DNA of 6,143 nucleotides from the NCBI GenBank assembly GCA_027322375.1, contig DAHVRS010000516.1, positions 1 to 6,143 of the forward strand. The letters are read 5' to 3'. A program made the position numbers and the translations under genes. The notes under the pieces are model-generated. The model was not told where the DNA came from. It saw nothing but the letters and a program-made list of their open reading frames with translations, and made no database searches. Each line of letters begins with the position of its first letter. The stretch's first letter is position 1. Shown here piece after piece: positions 1-5,677 of this stretch. This DNA is from Brachybacterium sp. (GTDB taxonomy: Bacteria > Actinomycetota > Actinomycetes > Actinomycetales > Dermabacteraceae).

Positions 1-1805
1 TGGGCGAGGACCAGGTTCTGCGGCAGCGGCGCCTGGGTGAGCGCGACGGGGGCGACCAGTGCGATGAGCACCACGAGCATCGTGCCGAGCGTGTACGGCA
101 GGGACCCTCGCTGGAACAGGGTGGTCGCGATGATGGAGATCCCGTCGATCGCACGCAGCATGCGGCGGAAGCCGCGCTCGGCGTCGAAGGCCTCGAACAG
201 GGGCCCGCCGGCCCAGGACTGGGGCGAGAGCGCCCGCTGCGCCTTCGCGACAGGGCGGGCGAAGACGCCCATCAGCGCACCGATCGCGAGCGCGATCACG
301 GAGGCGAGCAGCGGCACGCCGAGGTGCGGGACGAGCGCGAGGTGGACCGCCTCCCCCGCCTCGGGCAGCAGGTCCGCGTGGGCGCGCAGCACGGTCTCGA
401 GCGGGCCGGTCGCGAGGGCGAGCACCACGGAACCGGCCCCGATCACGGCGGGCGGCAGCCAGAACAGCACCCCGACGTGCGGGACGGCGACGCGGGGCGC
501 GCCCGGGGCGGCACCGAAAGCGCCGTGGACGAAGCGCCACGAGTACGCGACGGTGAGCGCGGAGCCGGCCACGAGCGCGAGCAGCAGTAGGCGCTGCCAG
601 CCGCCCGCCTGCCAGAGCGCGGTGAGGATGGCTTCCTTCGCGACGAAGCCGTACAGCGGCGGGACCGCGGCCATGGAGGCGGCGGAGACCACCCCGATCA
701 CGGCGACGACGGGTGCGGCCTTCCCCACCCCGGACAGGACCCGCAGATCACGGGTGCCGAACTTCTTGTCGATGATGCCGACCACCATGAACAGCGGCGC
801 CTTGAACACGGCGTGCGCGAGCAGCATCGCGAGCGCGGCGAGGACCGCCTCGCGCGTGGCGAGCGCGGCGACGGCGGAGAGGAAGCCGAGCTGGGAGACG
901 GTGCCGTAGGCGAGCAGCAGCTTGATGTCCGTCTGCCGCAGCGCTCGCCAGCCGCCCACCAGCATGGTCGCGGCCCCGAAGGCGGCGAGGATCATCGAGA
1001 GGATCTCCAGCTGCCCCATCGCGGGGGCGACGCGCAGGATCAGGTACACCCCGGCCTTCACCATCGCTGCGGCGTGGAGGTAGGCGGAGACGGGGGTGGG
1101 CGCGGCCATCGCGCCGGGCAGCCAGAAGTGGGTGGGCACGAGCGCGGACTTGCTCGTCGCGCCGGAGAGGAGGAGCACCATCGCGGTGATCAGGAACGGC
1201 CCTGGGGTCTGCCACATGTCATCGGCGACGATGTCCGACAGCAGCAGCGACCCGGCCTGCGCGGCGACCATCAGCAGGCCCACGAGCATCGCGAGCCCGC
1301 CCACGGTGGTGGCGATCAGGGCGTTCAGCGCGGCACGGCGGGACGCCTGCTTGTCCTGGTAGTGGCCGATCAGGAGGTAGGAGAAGACGGTGGTGAGCTC
1401 CCAGAAGGTGTAGAGCACCATGACGTCGTCCGCGAGGACCAGGCCCACCATCGCGCCGGCGAAGGCGGTGAGCACTCCGGCGAAGCGGCCCAGCCCCGGC
1501 TCGGTGTCCTTGAAGTAGCGGGCGCAGTAGGCGAGCACGATCGCGCCGATCCCGGTCGCGATGAGCGCCAGGAGCCAGCTGAGCACGTCCAGCCGCAGCG
1601 CGAGGGTGATCCCGAGCTTCGGGATCCAGGGCACGACCTGCTCGATCGGGTCGTCGGCCAGGGCCGTGGGCGAGATCGTCGCGAGCCACACGGCCGACGC
1701 GCCGGGCACGAGCGCGAGCAGGTAGAAGGCGTCACGCCCGATCCACCGCACCAGGAAGGGTCCCACGAGCGCCGCCACGAGGTGGGCGAGCAGCATCGTG
1801 AACAC
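1..1805 (-). CDS. mrpA: Mrp/Mnh-type Na+/H+ antiporter subunit A, partial (C-terminus beyond left edge)
   Basis: This is the large membrane subunit of a multisubunit cation/proton antiporter, related to the proton-pumping subunits of respiratory complex I. It exchanges cytoplasmic Na+ for H+ for pH and salt homeostasis. The frame stays open from position 1805 to the edge, giving 601 codons of a protein usually well over 900 residues. Counting from the GTG, FWELT is at 134-138 (Glu136), SGATSKSA at 214-221 (Lys219), and THFWLPGAMAAPTPVSAYLH at 225-244. MVKAG follows at 248-252 (Lys250), then AHAVFKAPLF (His331, Lys335) and YGFVAKEA (Lys390). These are the conserved charged positions in the membrane helices of this family. 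Hydrophobic helices run throughout. I chose the GTG at 1805 because GGAG lies five bases before it, while the internal ATG at 1796 lacks a well-placed site. NuoL/NuoM or MrpD are alternatives, but the N-terminus and the APTPVSAYLH and MVKAG block favour MrpA. The other mrp genes would lie left of the window. Confidence 0.93.
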   Translation of the reverse strand, partial: MFTMLLAHLVAALVGPFLVRWIGRDAFYLLALVPGASAVWLATISPTALADDPIEQVVPWIPKLGITLALRLDVLSWLLALIATGIGAIVLAYCARYFKDTEPGLGRFAGVLTAFAGAMVGLVLADDVMVLYTFWELTTVFSYLLIGHYQDKQASRRAALNALIATTVGGLAMLVGLLMVAAQAGSLLLSDIVADDMWQTPGPFLITAMVLLLSGATSKSALVPTHFWLPGAMAAPTPVSAYLHAAAMVKAGVYLILRVAPAMGQLEILSMILAAFGAATMLVGGWRALRQTDIKLLLAYGTVSQLGFLSAVAALATREAVLAALAMLLAHAVFKAPLFMVVGIIDKKFGTRDLRVLSGVGKAAPVVAVIGVVSAASMAAVPPLYGFVAKEAILTALWQAGGWQRLLLLALVAGSALTVAYSWRFVHGAFGAAPGAPRVAVPHVGVLFWLPPAVIGAGSVVLALATGPLETVLRAHADLLPEAGEAVHLALVPHLGVPLLASVIALAIGALMGVFARPVAKAQRALSPQSWAGGPLFEAFDAERGFRRMLRAIDGISIIATTLFQRGSLPYTLGTMLVVLIALVAPVALTQAPLPQNLVLA

Positions 1806-1810
1806 GAGGT

Positions 1811-1814
1811 CTCC
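1811..1814 (-). promoter_or_regulatory. Shine-Dalgarno of mrpA (decides the GTG start)
   Basis: On the minus strand the bases before mrpA read GGACGGAG, then ACCTC, then GTG. The GGAG core is five bases from the GTG at 1805 and fourteen from the ATG at 1796. This favours the GTG and shows that this mRNA has a normal leader, unlike three other genes in the window. Confidence 0.6.
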
Positions 1815-1845
1815 GTCCGGGGGACGTGCAGGGGGGCCAGAGGGC

Positions 1846-1851
1846 AGTCTA
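1846..1851 (-). promoter_or_regulatory. Candidate -10 box of the mrpA promoter
   Basis: The minus strand reads TAGACT here, fitting the TAnnnT pattern of actinobacterial -10 boxes. It would give a leader of about 30-35 bases before the GTG at 1805, enough to include the Shine-Dalgarno sequence. No recognisable -35 box lies 16-19 bases upstream, so this call rests on the hexamer and its position only. Confidence 0.35.
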
Positions 1852-1864
1852 CGGGAGACTCCCG
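1852..1864. promoter_or_regulatory. 13-bp palindrome next to the mrpA -10 box (possible operator)
   Basis: CGGGAG-A-CTCCCG is a perfect 6+1+6 inverted repeat. It abuts the candidate mrpA -10 box, where a bound protein would block RNA polymerase. It overlaps a second short repeat, AGTCT at 1846-1850 with AGACT at 1856-1860. Short GC palindromes arise by chance in DNA of this composition, so an operator role is inference. Confidence 0.25.
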
Positions 1865-1908
1865 GGCGATCCTGAGCGACTCGTGCCACTCTTTCTCACG
1901 GTCTTCTC

Positions 1909-1914
1909 TACAGT
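1909..1914 (+). promoter_or_regulatory. Candidate -10 box of the MFS gene (leaderless geometry)
   Basis: TACAGT fits TAnnnT and is followed by exactly six bases, GTGACC, and then the ATG at 1921. Transcription would begin at or within a base or two of that ATG. There is no purine-rich ribosome binding site upstream. No good -35 box is visible. Confidence 0.45.
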
Positions 1915-1920
1915 GTGACC

Positions 1921-3273
1921 ATGGCCAGCATCGACGCAGCGGGGCGCACCCCCGCTGCTCCCCGGACCTCCCGTCCGCCCGTTGTCCCCTTCGCGCTGTG
2001 GGACGGCGGCATGAGCGCGTTCAGCTCCGTCATCCTCACCTTCGTGTTCGCGACCTATGTCGCCAGCGCCGTCGCCTCCGAGGGGGCGGTGGGCGATGCG
2101 GCGATCAAGGCAGCGCAGGACCACGGCTCGCAGGTCCTCGCGACCTGGCAGTCGATCGGCGCGGTCGCGATCGCGCTGCTCGCCCCGCTGCTGGGGAACC
2201 TCGCCGACAGCGGCGGCGCCCGCAACACCCTTCTGCGCATCACGACGATCGCGACCGTGGTGACGGTCGCGATGATGCCGCTGGTCGAGCTCGACTCCGA
2301 CTACCTCACCCTGGGCGCGGTGCTCATCGCGGTCGCGGTGGTGTTCAGCGAGCTCGCGGGCGTGTTCGTGAACTCGGTGCTGCCGGAGATCTCCACCCCC
2401 GAGAACCGCGGCCGGGTCTCCGGGACGGCCTGGGCGGTCGGCTATTGGGGCTCGATCGTGTGCCTGGGCCTGGTCCTGGTCCTGTTCGTCATGCCCGGCA
2501 CGGGGATCCTCGGGATCACGGGCGAGGGCGGCTGGAACTACCGGGCGATCCCCCTGTTCGTGGCGCTGTGGATCCTGGTGGGCACGATGCCGCTCATGCT
2601 GCGCGCCCCGAAGCACATCCCCTCCGCCCCCGGCGAGAAGTGGACCCCCTGGCAGGGCTACGCTTCGATCGTGCGCCGCGTCATCCGGGCGGTGAAGGAG
2701 GAACCGGTGATGCTGCAGTATCTCGTCGCCTCCGCGATCTACCGCGACGGGCTCGGGGCGGTGTTCTCGATCGCGGGCGTGCTCGCTGCGAACGCCTACG
2801 GCTTCTCGACGGTAGAGATCATCATCTTCGGCATCGCCGCGAACCTCGTGGCCGGCTTCGGGGTGTTCCTCGGCGGGAAGGTCGATGACCGGGTGGGCCC
2901 GCGGCCTGTCATCATCGGCGGCTGCCTGGGCATCGTGGTGCTCGGGCTCGTGGTGCTGTTCCTCGGCTCGACCGCCGTGTTCTGGGTGGCGGGCCTCACG
3001 ATCTGCCTGTTCGTGGGCCCGGTGCAGTCCGCCTCGCGGAACCTGCTCACGCGCCTGTCCCAGCCGGGCCGGGAGACGGAGAACTTCGGGCTGTATGCGA
3101 CGACGGGCCGGGCGCTCGGGTTCCTGGGCACCGCCGCCTTCGCGCTCACCGTCGCGCTCTCCGGCGACACCCGCACCGGGATCCTCGGGATCGTGCTCGT
3201 GATCGCGCTGGGGCTGGTGGCTTTCGTGCCGATCCGGCTCGGTGACGCGGGGCGCGCGGCCCGCACCCTCTGA
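1921..3273 (+). CDS. MFS transporter, UMF1 (Atg22-like) family
   Basis: This is a 450-residue major-facilitator membrane protein of the UMF1 group, which is related to the yeast vacuolar effluxer Atg22. Substrates of bacterial members are mostly unknown. Supporting features, counted from the ATG, are FALWDGGMSAFSSVILTFVF at 24-43, LLAPLLGNLADSGGARN at 86-102 (the MFS loop 2-3 motif), and LPEISTPENRGRVSGTAWAV at 154-173. IYRDGLGAVFSIAG is at 273-286, GGKVDDRVGPRPVII at 318-332, and GPVQSASRNLLTRL then FGLYATTGRALGFLG at 366-403. The last block is typical of UMF1 proteins. I count about 12 hydrophobic segments with a cytoplasmic loop near 228-262. A GTG at 1915 is in frame and would add two residues. 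I prefer the ATG because no Shine-Dalgarno exists for either and the -10 box sits six bases before the ATG. The gene diverges from mrpA but has no clear functional tie to it. Confidence 0.9.
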   Translation: MASIDAAGRTPAAPRTSRPPVVPFALWDGGMSAFSSVILTFVFATYVASAVASEGAVGDAAIKAAQDHGSQVLATWQSIGAVAIALLAPLLGNLADSGGARNTLLRITTIATVVTVAMMPLVELDSDYLTLGAVLIAVAVVFSELAGVFVNSVLPEISTPENRGRVSGTAWAVGYWGSIVCLGLVLVLFVMPGTGILGITGEGGWNYRAIPLFVALWILVGTMPLMLRAPKHIPSAPGEKWTPWQGYASIVRRVIRAVKEEPVMLQYLVASAIYRDGLGAVFSIAGVLAANAYGFSTVEIIIFGIAANLVAGFGVFLGGKVDDRVGPRPVIIGGCLGIVVLGLVVLFLGSTAVFWVAGLTICLFVGPVQSASRNLLTRLSQPGRETENFGLYATTGRALGFLGTAAFALTVALSGDTRTGILGIVLVIALGLVAFVPIRLGDAGRAARTL

Positions 3274-3310
3274 GCGGGTTTCGGGAGCAGCGCCTGCGGA
3301 AAGGGCTCAG
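3270..3310. terminator. Weak inverted repeat between convergent genes (possible bidirectional terminator)
   Basis: CTGAGC at 3270-3275 pairs with GCTCAG at 3305-3310, and a small GCAG-CGC-CTGC stem lies inside at 3287-3297. The outer arms contain the TGA stops of the MFS gene and of the opposing gene. The loop is long and there is no T-run on either side, so this is a weak terminator candidate. Nothing better lies in the 33 bases between the genes. Confidence 0.2.
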
Positions 3311-4134
3311 GCGAGGTCGTCGGTGTCCACGAGGAAGCCCTCGAGGTCCACGACGTAGCCGCCCACGGTCTCGACGAGCAGCCCGGCGAGCATGCCGATG
3401 CGGCGGTAGGCCTGGTGCCAGCGCTCGGCGGTCTCCGCGTCCGGCACCTCGACCGCCTCCTCCTCCGGGTCGGCGCTGAGGTGCACGAGCTCGTAGTCCA
3501 CTGCTTCCTCGAGCCAGCCGAGCGCGGAGAGCGCCGTCGGCCGGGAGCTGCGGCCCACGCGCACCGCGATCGCGTCCCCGGCCGGCAGCGGCACGGTCGC
3601 GCTGTAGCCGGTGCGGACCACGTTCTCGGGGACCTCGTCGAGCTCCGCCTCGGGCTCGAGCGGGGCGAGGAGCTGGGCGAGGGACTCGGGGGCGAGCGCG
3701 TGCGGGCTCACCACGGTGAGGTCGCGGATGTGGAAGGGGTGCGGCTCGAGGCGTGCGCCGTCATCGGTGACGACCGCGCCGTAGAGGCGCCGTCCCAGCG
3801 ACCAGGCGAGGTCCAATGCGGTCCGCTCCACCCCGAAGGGCATCCCGTCGGGGAAGGCGCGTCCGTAGCCGTGGGAGTCGCCCATGCCTTCCGGGGCGGG
3901 ATCCTCGCGCTCGCGCGGGGTCTCCAGCGTCCAGCGGCCGGCGCCGCGCGGGGAGCGGTCCGGGACCAGGCGCACCCCGTCCTCGAGCGTGATCGTGCCG
4001 TCGGACTCCTCGGCTGTCGCGTCCGGGTGGAGGTTGCGGACCATCGCGAGCACGTCCTCGGGCGCGGTGTCCCGGGGCAGCTGGAGGCGGTGGGAGGTGC
4101 GCGCGGGCGGGGACGAGTCGACGGTGTCGGTCAC
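3307..4134 (-). CDS. Uncharacterised acidic protein co-transcribed with dcd
   Basis: I do not recognise a family for this 275-residue protein. It is soluble-looking, with no signal peptide or convincing membrane helix, and strongly acidic, with Asp/Glu-rich stretches near 155-170 and 219-235. Residues about 15-75 look like a compact alpha/beta unit, with a helix near 24-36 and strands near 47-59. A linker rich in Pro, Gly and Arg covers about 72-100. A longer alpha/beta region covers about 102-275 (for example [20 protein letters not shown] at 108-127) and ends in a Trp/Tyr-containing helix and an acidic tail. The start is GTG at 4134, overlapping the dcd stop as GTGA, with AGGAGG just upstream, so it is very likely translated by coupling to dcd. 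Its role may be accessory to nucleotide metabolism, but only gene order suggests that. Coding status is well supported by codon use and position. Confidence 0.8.
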   Translation of the reverse strand: MTDTVDSSPPARTSHRLQLPRDTAPEDVLAMVRNLHPDATAEESDGTITLEDGVRLVPDRSPRGAGRWTLETPREREDPAPEGMGDSHGYGRAFPDGMPFGVERTALDLAWSLGRRLYGAVVTDDGARLEPHPFHIRDLTVVSPHALAPESLAQLLAPLEPEAELDEVPENVVRTGYSATVPLPAGDAIAVRVGRSSRPTALSALGWLEEAVDYELVHLSADPEEEAVEVPDAETAERWHQAYRRIGMLAGLLVETVGGYVVDLEGFLVDTDDLA

Positions 4135-4724
4135 TGCTCCTCCTGGACGGGGATCACGGTGCGGTGGAAGTTCTGCGCGGAGCGGGACGGGGTCGGACCG
4201 CGCTGGCCAAGATAGCGATTGAGGTTACCTGCGCTGCCGTAGGGGTTCTGCGCGGCACTGGAGAGCCGGAAGAAGCACAGCTGGCCGATCTTCATCCCCG
4301 GCCACAGCGCGACGGGGAGGGTCGCCATATTCGACAGCTCCAGGGTGATGTGCCCTTCGAAGCCGGGGTCGATGAACCCGGCGGTGGAGTGGGTGAGCAG
4401 GCCCAGGCGGCCCAGCGAGCTCTTGCCCTCGAGCCGTGCGGCGACATCGTCCGGCAGGGTGATCCGCTCGAAGGTGGAGGCGAGCACGAATTCACCGGGG
4501 TGGAGCATGTACGGCTCCTCCGGGCCCACCGTCACCTCGCGCGTGAGGTCCGGCTGCTCGATCGCGGGGTCGATCATCGCGTACTTGTGGTTGTCGAAGA
4601 GGCGGAAGAACCGGTCGATGCGCACGTCCACGGAGGCGGGCTGGATCATCTCGTCGTCGAAGGGGTCCAGTCGCACCCGCTCGGCGTCGATCTCGGCCCG
4701 GATGTCTCGATCACTCAGCAGCAC
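4131..4724 (-). CDS. dcd: dCTP deaminase, probably bifunctional (dUMP-forming)
   Basis: This cytoplasmic enzyme deaminates dCTP. In the actinobacterial form it also hydrolyses the dUTP product, giving dUMP directly for thymidylate synthase. The 197 residues match the family length. [11 protein letters not shown] is at 2-12, [10 protein letters not shown] at 28-37, and [11 protein letters not shown] at 74-84. [20 protein letters not shown] is at 99-118, [14 protein letters not shown] at 119-132, and [10 protein letters not shown] at 173-182. Ser102, Arg106 and Glu129 fall where the M. tuberculosis bifunctional enzyme has its catalytic residues, as I recall that sequence. The HSTAG segment is the version in bifunctional enzymes, against HVTAH in the E. 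coli deaminase-only enzyme. The start is GTG at 4724. No Shine-Dalgarno precedes it, and a TAGTCT hexamer ends six bases upstream, suggesting a leaderless mRNA. It is first in a two-gene operon and diverges from a tRNA gene. Family assignment is firm; bifunctionality is inferred from motifs. Confidence 0.96.
   Translation of the reverse strand: MLLSDRDIRAEIDAERVRLDPFDDEMIQPASVDVRIDRFFRLFDNHKYAMIDPAIEQPDLTREVTVGPEEPYMLHPGEFVLASTFERITLPDDVAARLEGKSSLGRLGLLTHSTAGFIDPGFEGHITLELSNMATLPVALWPGMKIGQLCFFRLSSAAQNPYGSAGNLNRYLGQRGPTPSRSAQNFHRTVIPVQEEQ
4137..4144 (-). promoter_or_regulatory. Shine-Dalgarno inside the end of dcd
   Basis: The last codons of dcd (Gln-Glu-Glu-Gln) read CAGGAGGAGCAG on the minus strand. 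They hold a near-perfect AGGAGG a few bases before the GTG at 4134. This explains the start choice for the downstream gene and supports coupled translation through the GTGA overlap. Confidence 0.7.
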
Positions 4725-4730
4725 GGCGCC

Positions 4731-4736
4731 AGACTA
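4731..4736 (-). promoter_or_regulatory. Candidate -10 box of dcd (leaderless geometry)
   Basis: The minus strand reads TAGTCT, then GGCGCC, then the GTG start at 4724. The hexamer fits TAnnnT and the six-base spacing equals that of the MFS gene. No Shine-Dalgarno is present. The region where a -35 box should lie (about 4754-4759) is GC-rich and does not resemble TTGACA. Confidence 0.45.
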
Positions 4737-4752
4737 GTCCGTCCGGCTGTGG

Positions 4753-4782
4753 TTCGCCGCACCTGTCCGGAGCATGTATGCT
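4753..4782 (+). promoter_or_regulatory. Candidate tRNA-Gly promoter
   Basis: TATGCT at 4777-4782 resembles a -10 box and TTCGCC at 4753-4758 is a poor -35, with an 18-base spacer. Transcription would start near 4789, about 22 bases before the mature tRNA. The -35 region coincides with the place the divergent dcd promoter would use. Confidence 0.4.
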
Positions 4783-4790
4783 GGTCCGCG

Positions 4791-4807
4791 TCCGTTCGAG
4801 GAACGGA
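4791..4807 (+). other. Hairpin in the 5' leader of the pre-tRNA
   Basis: TCCGTTC, GAG, GAACGGA forms a perfect seven-pair stem with a three-base loop. It ends three bases before the first base of the mature tRNA. It lies inside the predicted transcript, so it would be cut off with the leader by RNase P. It may affect leader folding or processing, or may be incidental. Confidence 0.4.
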
Positions 4808-4810
4808 TGC

Positions 4811-4884
4811 GCGGGTGTAGTTCAATGGTAGAACTTCAGCTTCCCAAGCTGACAGCGCGGGTTCGATTCCCGTCACCCGCTCCA
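4811..4884 (+). tRNA. tRNA-Gly (anticodon CCC), CCA encoded
   Basis: The full cloverleaf can be drawn by hand. The acceptor stem GCGGGTG (4811-4817) pairs with CACCCGC (4874-4880). The D arm is GTTC/GAAC with an AATGGTA loop. The anticodon stem TCAGC/GCTGA encloses TTCCCAA, which puts CCC at 4843-4845. A four-base variable loop follows, then a T arm of GCGGG/CCCGT around TTCGATT with one G-T pair at its base. The discriminator is T4881 and CCA is encoded at 4882-4884. The CCC anticodon reads GGG glycine codons. It is a single tRNA with its own apparent promoter and terminator. Confidence 0.97.
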
Positions 4885-4890
4885 TGGATC

Positions 4891-4914
4891 GCCGGCCCAC
4901 GGGCCGGCGTTCGT
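4891..4914 (+). terminator. Intrinsic terminator of tRNA-Gly
   Basis: GCCGGCCC at 4891-4898 and GGGCCGGC at 4901-4908 are perfect complements around AC, giving six or more stem pairs once a workable loop is allowed. GTTCGTC follows in place of a T-run, as is common in high-GC actinobacterial terminators. It begins six bases after the CCA. Its 3' part is identical for 16 bases to the terminator after tetR. Confidence 0.65.
4899..4914 (+). repeat. 16-bp direct repeat, copy 1 (tRNA terminator arm)
   Basis: ACGGGCCGGCGTTCGT occurs here and again at 5639-5654 in the same orientation. Both copies are the 3' arm and tail of a hairpin terminator, which is the simplest explanation for the identity. 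Confidence 0.8.
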
Positions 4915-4981
4915 CATTCCCGGGCATGTCGCCCCCTCCCCTGCGCTTCGTCTGCCTCCCGGCGTGATATCGCTCCAAAGG

Positions 4982-5011
4982 TTATGTCGTTCGGGGTATG
5001 AAGTGTAAGAA
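4982..5011 (+). promoter_or_regulatory. Candidate tetR promoter (leaderless geometry)
   Basis: TAAGAA at 5006-5011 lies exactly six bases (TGCGGC) before the ATG at 5018. It could be the -10 box, with TTATGT at 4982-4987 as a weak -35 at an 18-base spacing. No clear Shine-Dalgarno precedes the ATG. This stretch is the most AT-rich in the neighbourhood, as expected of a promoter. An alternative -10, TATGAA at 4997-5002, would give a short leader. The repressor's own operator may lie here, but I see no convincing palindrome. Confidence 0.4.
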
Positions 5012-5017
5012 TGCGGC

Positions 5018-5593
5018 ATGCCCAAGATCATCGGTGGCTCCCTCGAGGAGCATCGCGAGCGGACGCGGGAGAAGATCTTCTCCGCCCTCGCCGAACTGCT
5101 GGAGAACCAGGAGTTCGGGTCCGTCACCTTCTCGCGCATCGCGGCCGCGGCCGGCGTGGGACGCACGGCGATGTACAACCACTTCCCCGACCGCGAGACG
5201 CTCCTGGTCGAGTACGCGATCCACGAGACCACGGACTACATCGCCCAGCTTCGTGCCGGGGTCAGCGACTCCGCCACCCCGCGTGATGCGGCGATCGCGT
5301 ACGTGAAGACGCAGCTCGAGCTGAACGTGTCCTTCCACGTCCCGCAGACCTCCGGCGGCGCCCCCCTGAGCCCCGACACGGCCGCGCGGATGCGCGAGCA
5401 CGTGGTGCTCATCGAGGACGTGCTGCGCACGATCGTCACCGACGGGATCGAGGCGGGCGACTTCGCCGCGGATCTCGATGTGGACCAGACGGTGCGGATC
5501 ATCAACGGGCTGCTCGTCGGCTCCAACGCGAAGCGCTACTCCCCCGCCGCGCTCGAGGAGTTCGTGTTGCGAGGACTCGGCGCGACCCCCTGA
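5018..5593 (+). CDS. TetR/AcrR-family transcriptional regulator
   Basis: This 191-residue protein has the usual TetR length and layout. An N-terminal helix (about 12-30) leads into the helix-turn-helix at about 36-56 (VTFSRIAAAAGVGRTAMYNHF). The recognition helix GRTAMYNHF is at 48-56, followed by PDRETLLVEYA at 57-67. Residues 68-191 form the helical ligand-binding and dimer domain, too divergent to predict a ligand. Such proteins normally dimerise on an operator and release it when a small molecule binds. The ATG at 5018 gives a natural N-terminus, MPKIIGGSLEEHR. There is no obvious co-regulated partner. A tRNA lies upstream on the same strand and a convergent membrane-protein gene downstream. 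The target could be its own promoter or a distant gene. Family assignment is firm; target and ligand are unknown. Confidence 0.93.
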   Translation: MPKIIGGSLEEHRERTREKIFSALAELLENQEFGSVTFSRIAAAAGVGRTAMYNHFPDRETLLVEYAIHETTDYIAQLRAGVSDSATPRDAAIAYVKTQLELNVSFHVPQTSGGAPLSPDTAARMREHVVLIEDVLRTIVTDGIEAGDFAADLDVDQTVRIINGLLVGSNAKRYSPAALEEFVLRGLGATP

Positions 5594-5613
5594 CCCCCAG
5601 CCCCAGAAGGCCT

Positions 5614-5654
5614 CCGGCCCGCCCCTGACTGCTCAGGGACGGGCCGGCGTTCGT
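5614..5654 (+). terminator. Strong hairpin terminator after tetR
   Basis: CCGGCCCG (5614-5621) and CCCTGA (5623-5628) pair with TCAGGG (5633-5638) and CGGGCCGG (5640-5647) around a CTGC loop. That gives 14 pairs with one C-A mismatch. The following CGTTCGTTTCC is mildly T-rich, so the plus-strand tetR transcript is the likely user. It starts about 20 bases after the tetR stop. On the minus strand the tail is poorer, but the structure may also stop the convergent gene. Confidence 0.75.
5639..5654 (+). repeat. 16-bp direct repeat, copy 2 (tetR terminator arm)
   Basis: This is identical to 4899-4914. The two copies bracket tetR and its promoter, 740 bases apart. The 5' arms of the two hairpins differ, so only the descending arm and tail are shared in full. 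Confidence 0.8.
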
Positions 5655-5677
5655 TTCCGGGAGCGGCAGAGCCGGGC

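Noticed and set aside
37..909. A 290-codon plus-strand open frame at the left edge.
   Set aside because: It is antisense to mrpA and of low complexity (Ala/Ser/Thr/Arg). The minus strand encodes a clear antiporter subunit there.
813..2888. A 691-codon plus-strand open frame antisense to mrpA and running through the MFS gene.
   Set aside because: It is a GC-driven shadow frame rich in Arg, Gly, His and Glu, with no domain. It overlaps two well-identified genes in other frames.
3415..4215. A 266-codon plus-strand open frame opposite the dcd partner gene.
   Set aside because: It is antisense to a gene with a strong Shine-Dalgarno and a stop/start overlap with dcd. Its His/Arg/Gly-rich composition is typical of shadow frames.
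4715..4978. A minus-strand frame containing VTGIEPALSAWEAEVLPLNY.
   Set aside because: This is the familiar false protein produced by translating the antisense of a tRNA gene. The tRNA at 4811-4884 explains it.
4774..5001. A plus-strand frame containing SSMVELQLPKLTARVRFPSP.
   Set aside because: This is a common misannotated peptide from translating a tRNA gene in the sense direction. It covers tRNA-Gly and its terminator.
4811..5654. Integrated element at the tRNA-Gly 3' end, with attachment sites.
   Set aside because: No repeat of the tRNA 3' end occurs downstream in the window and no integrase is present. The only repeat nearby is part of two terminators.
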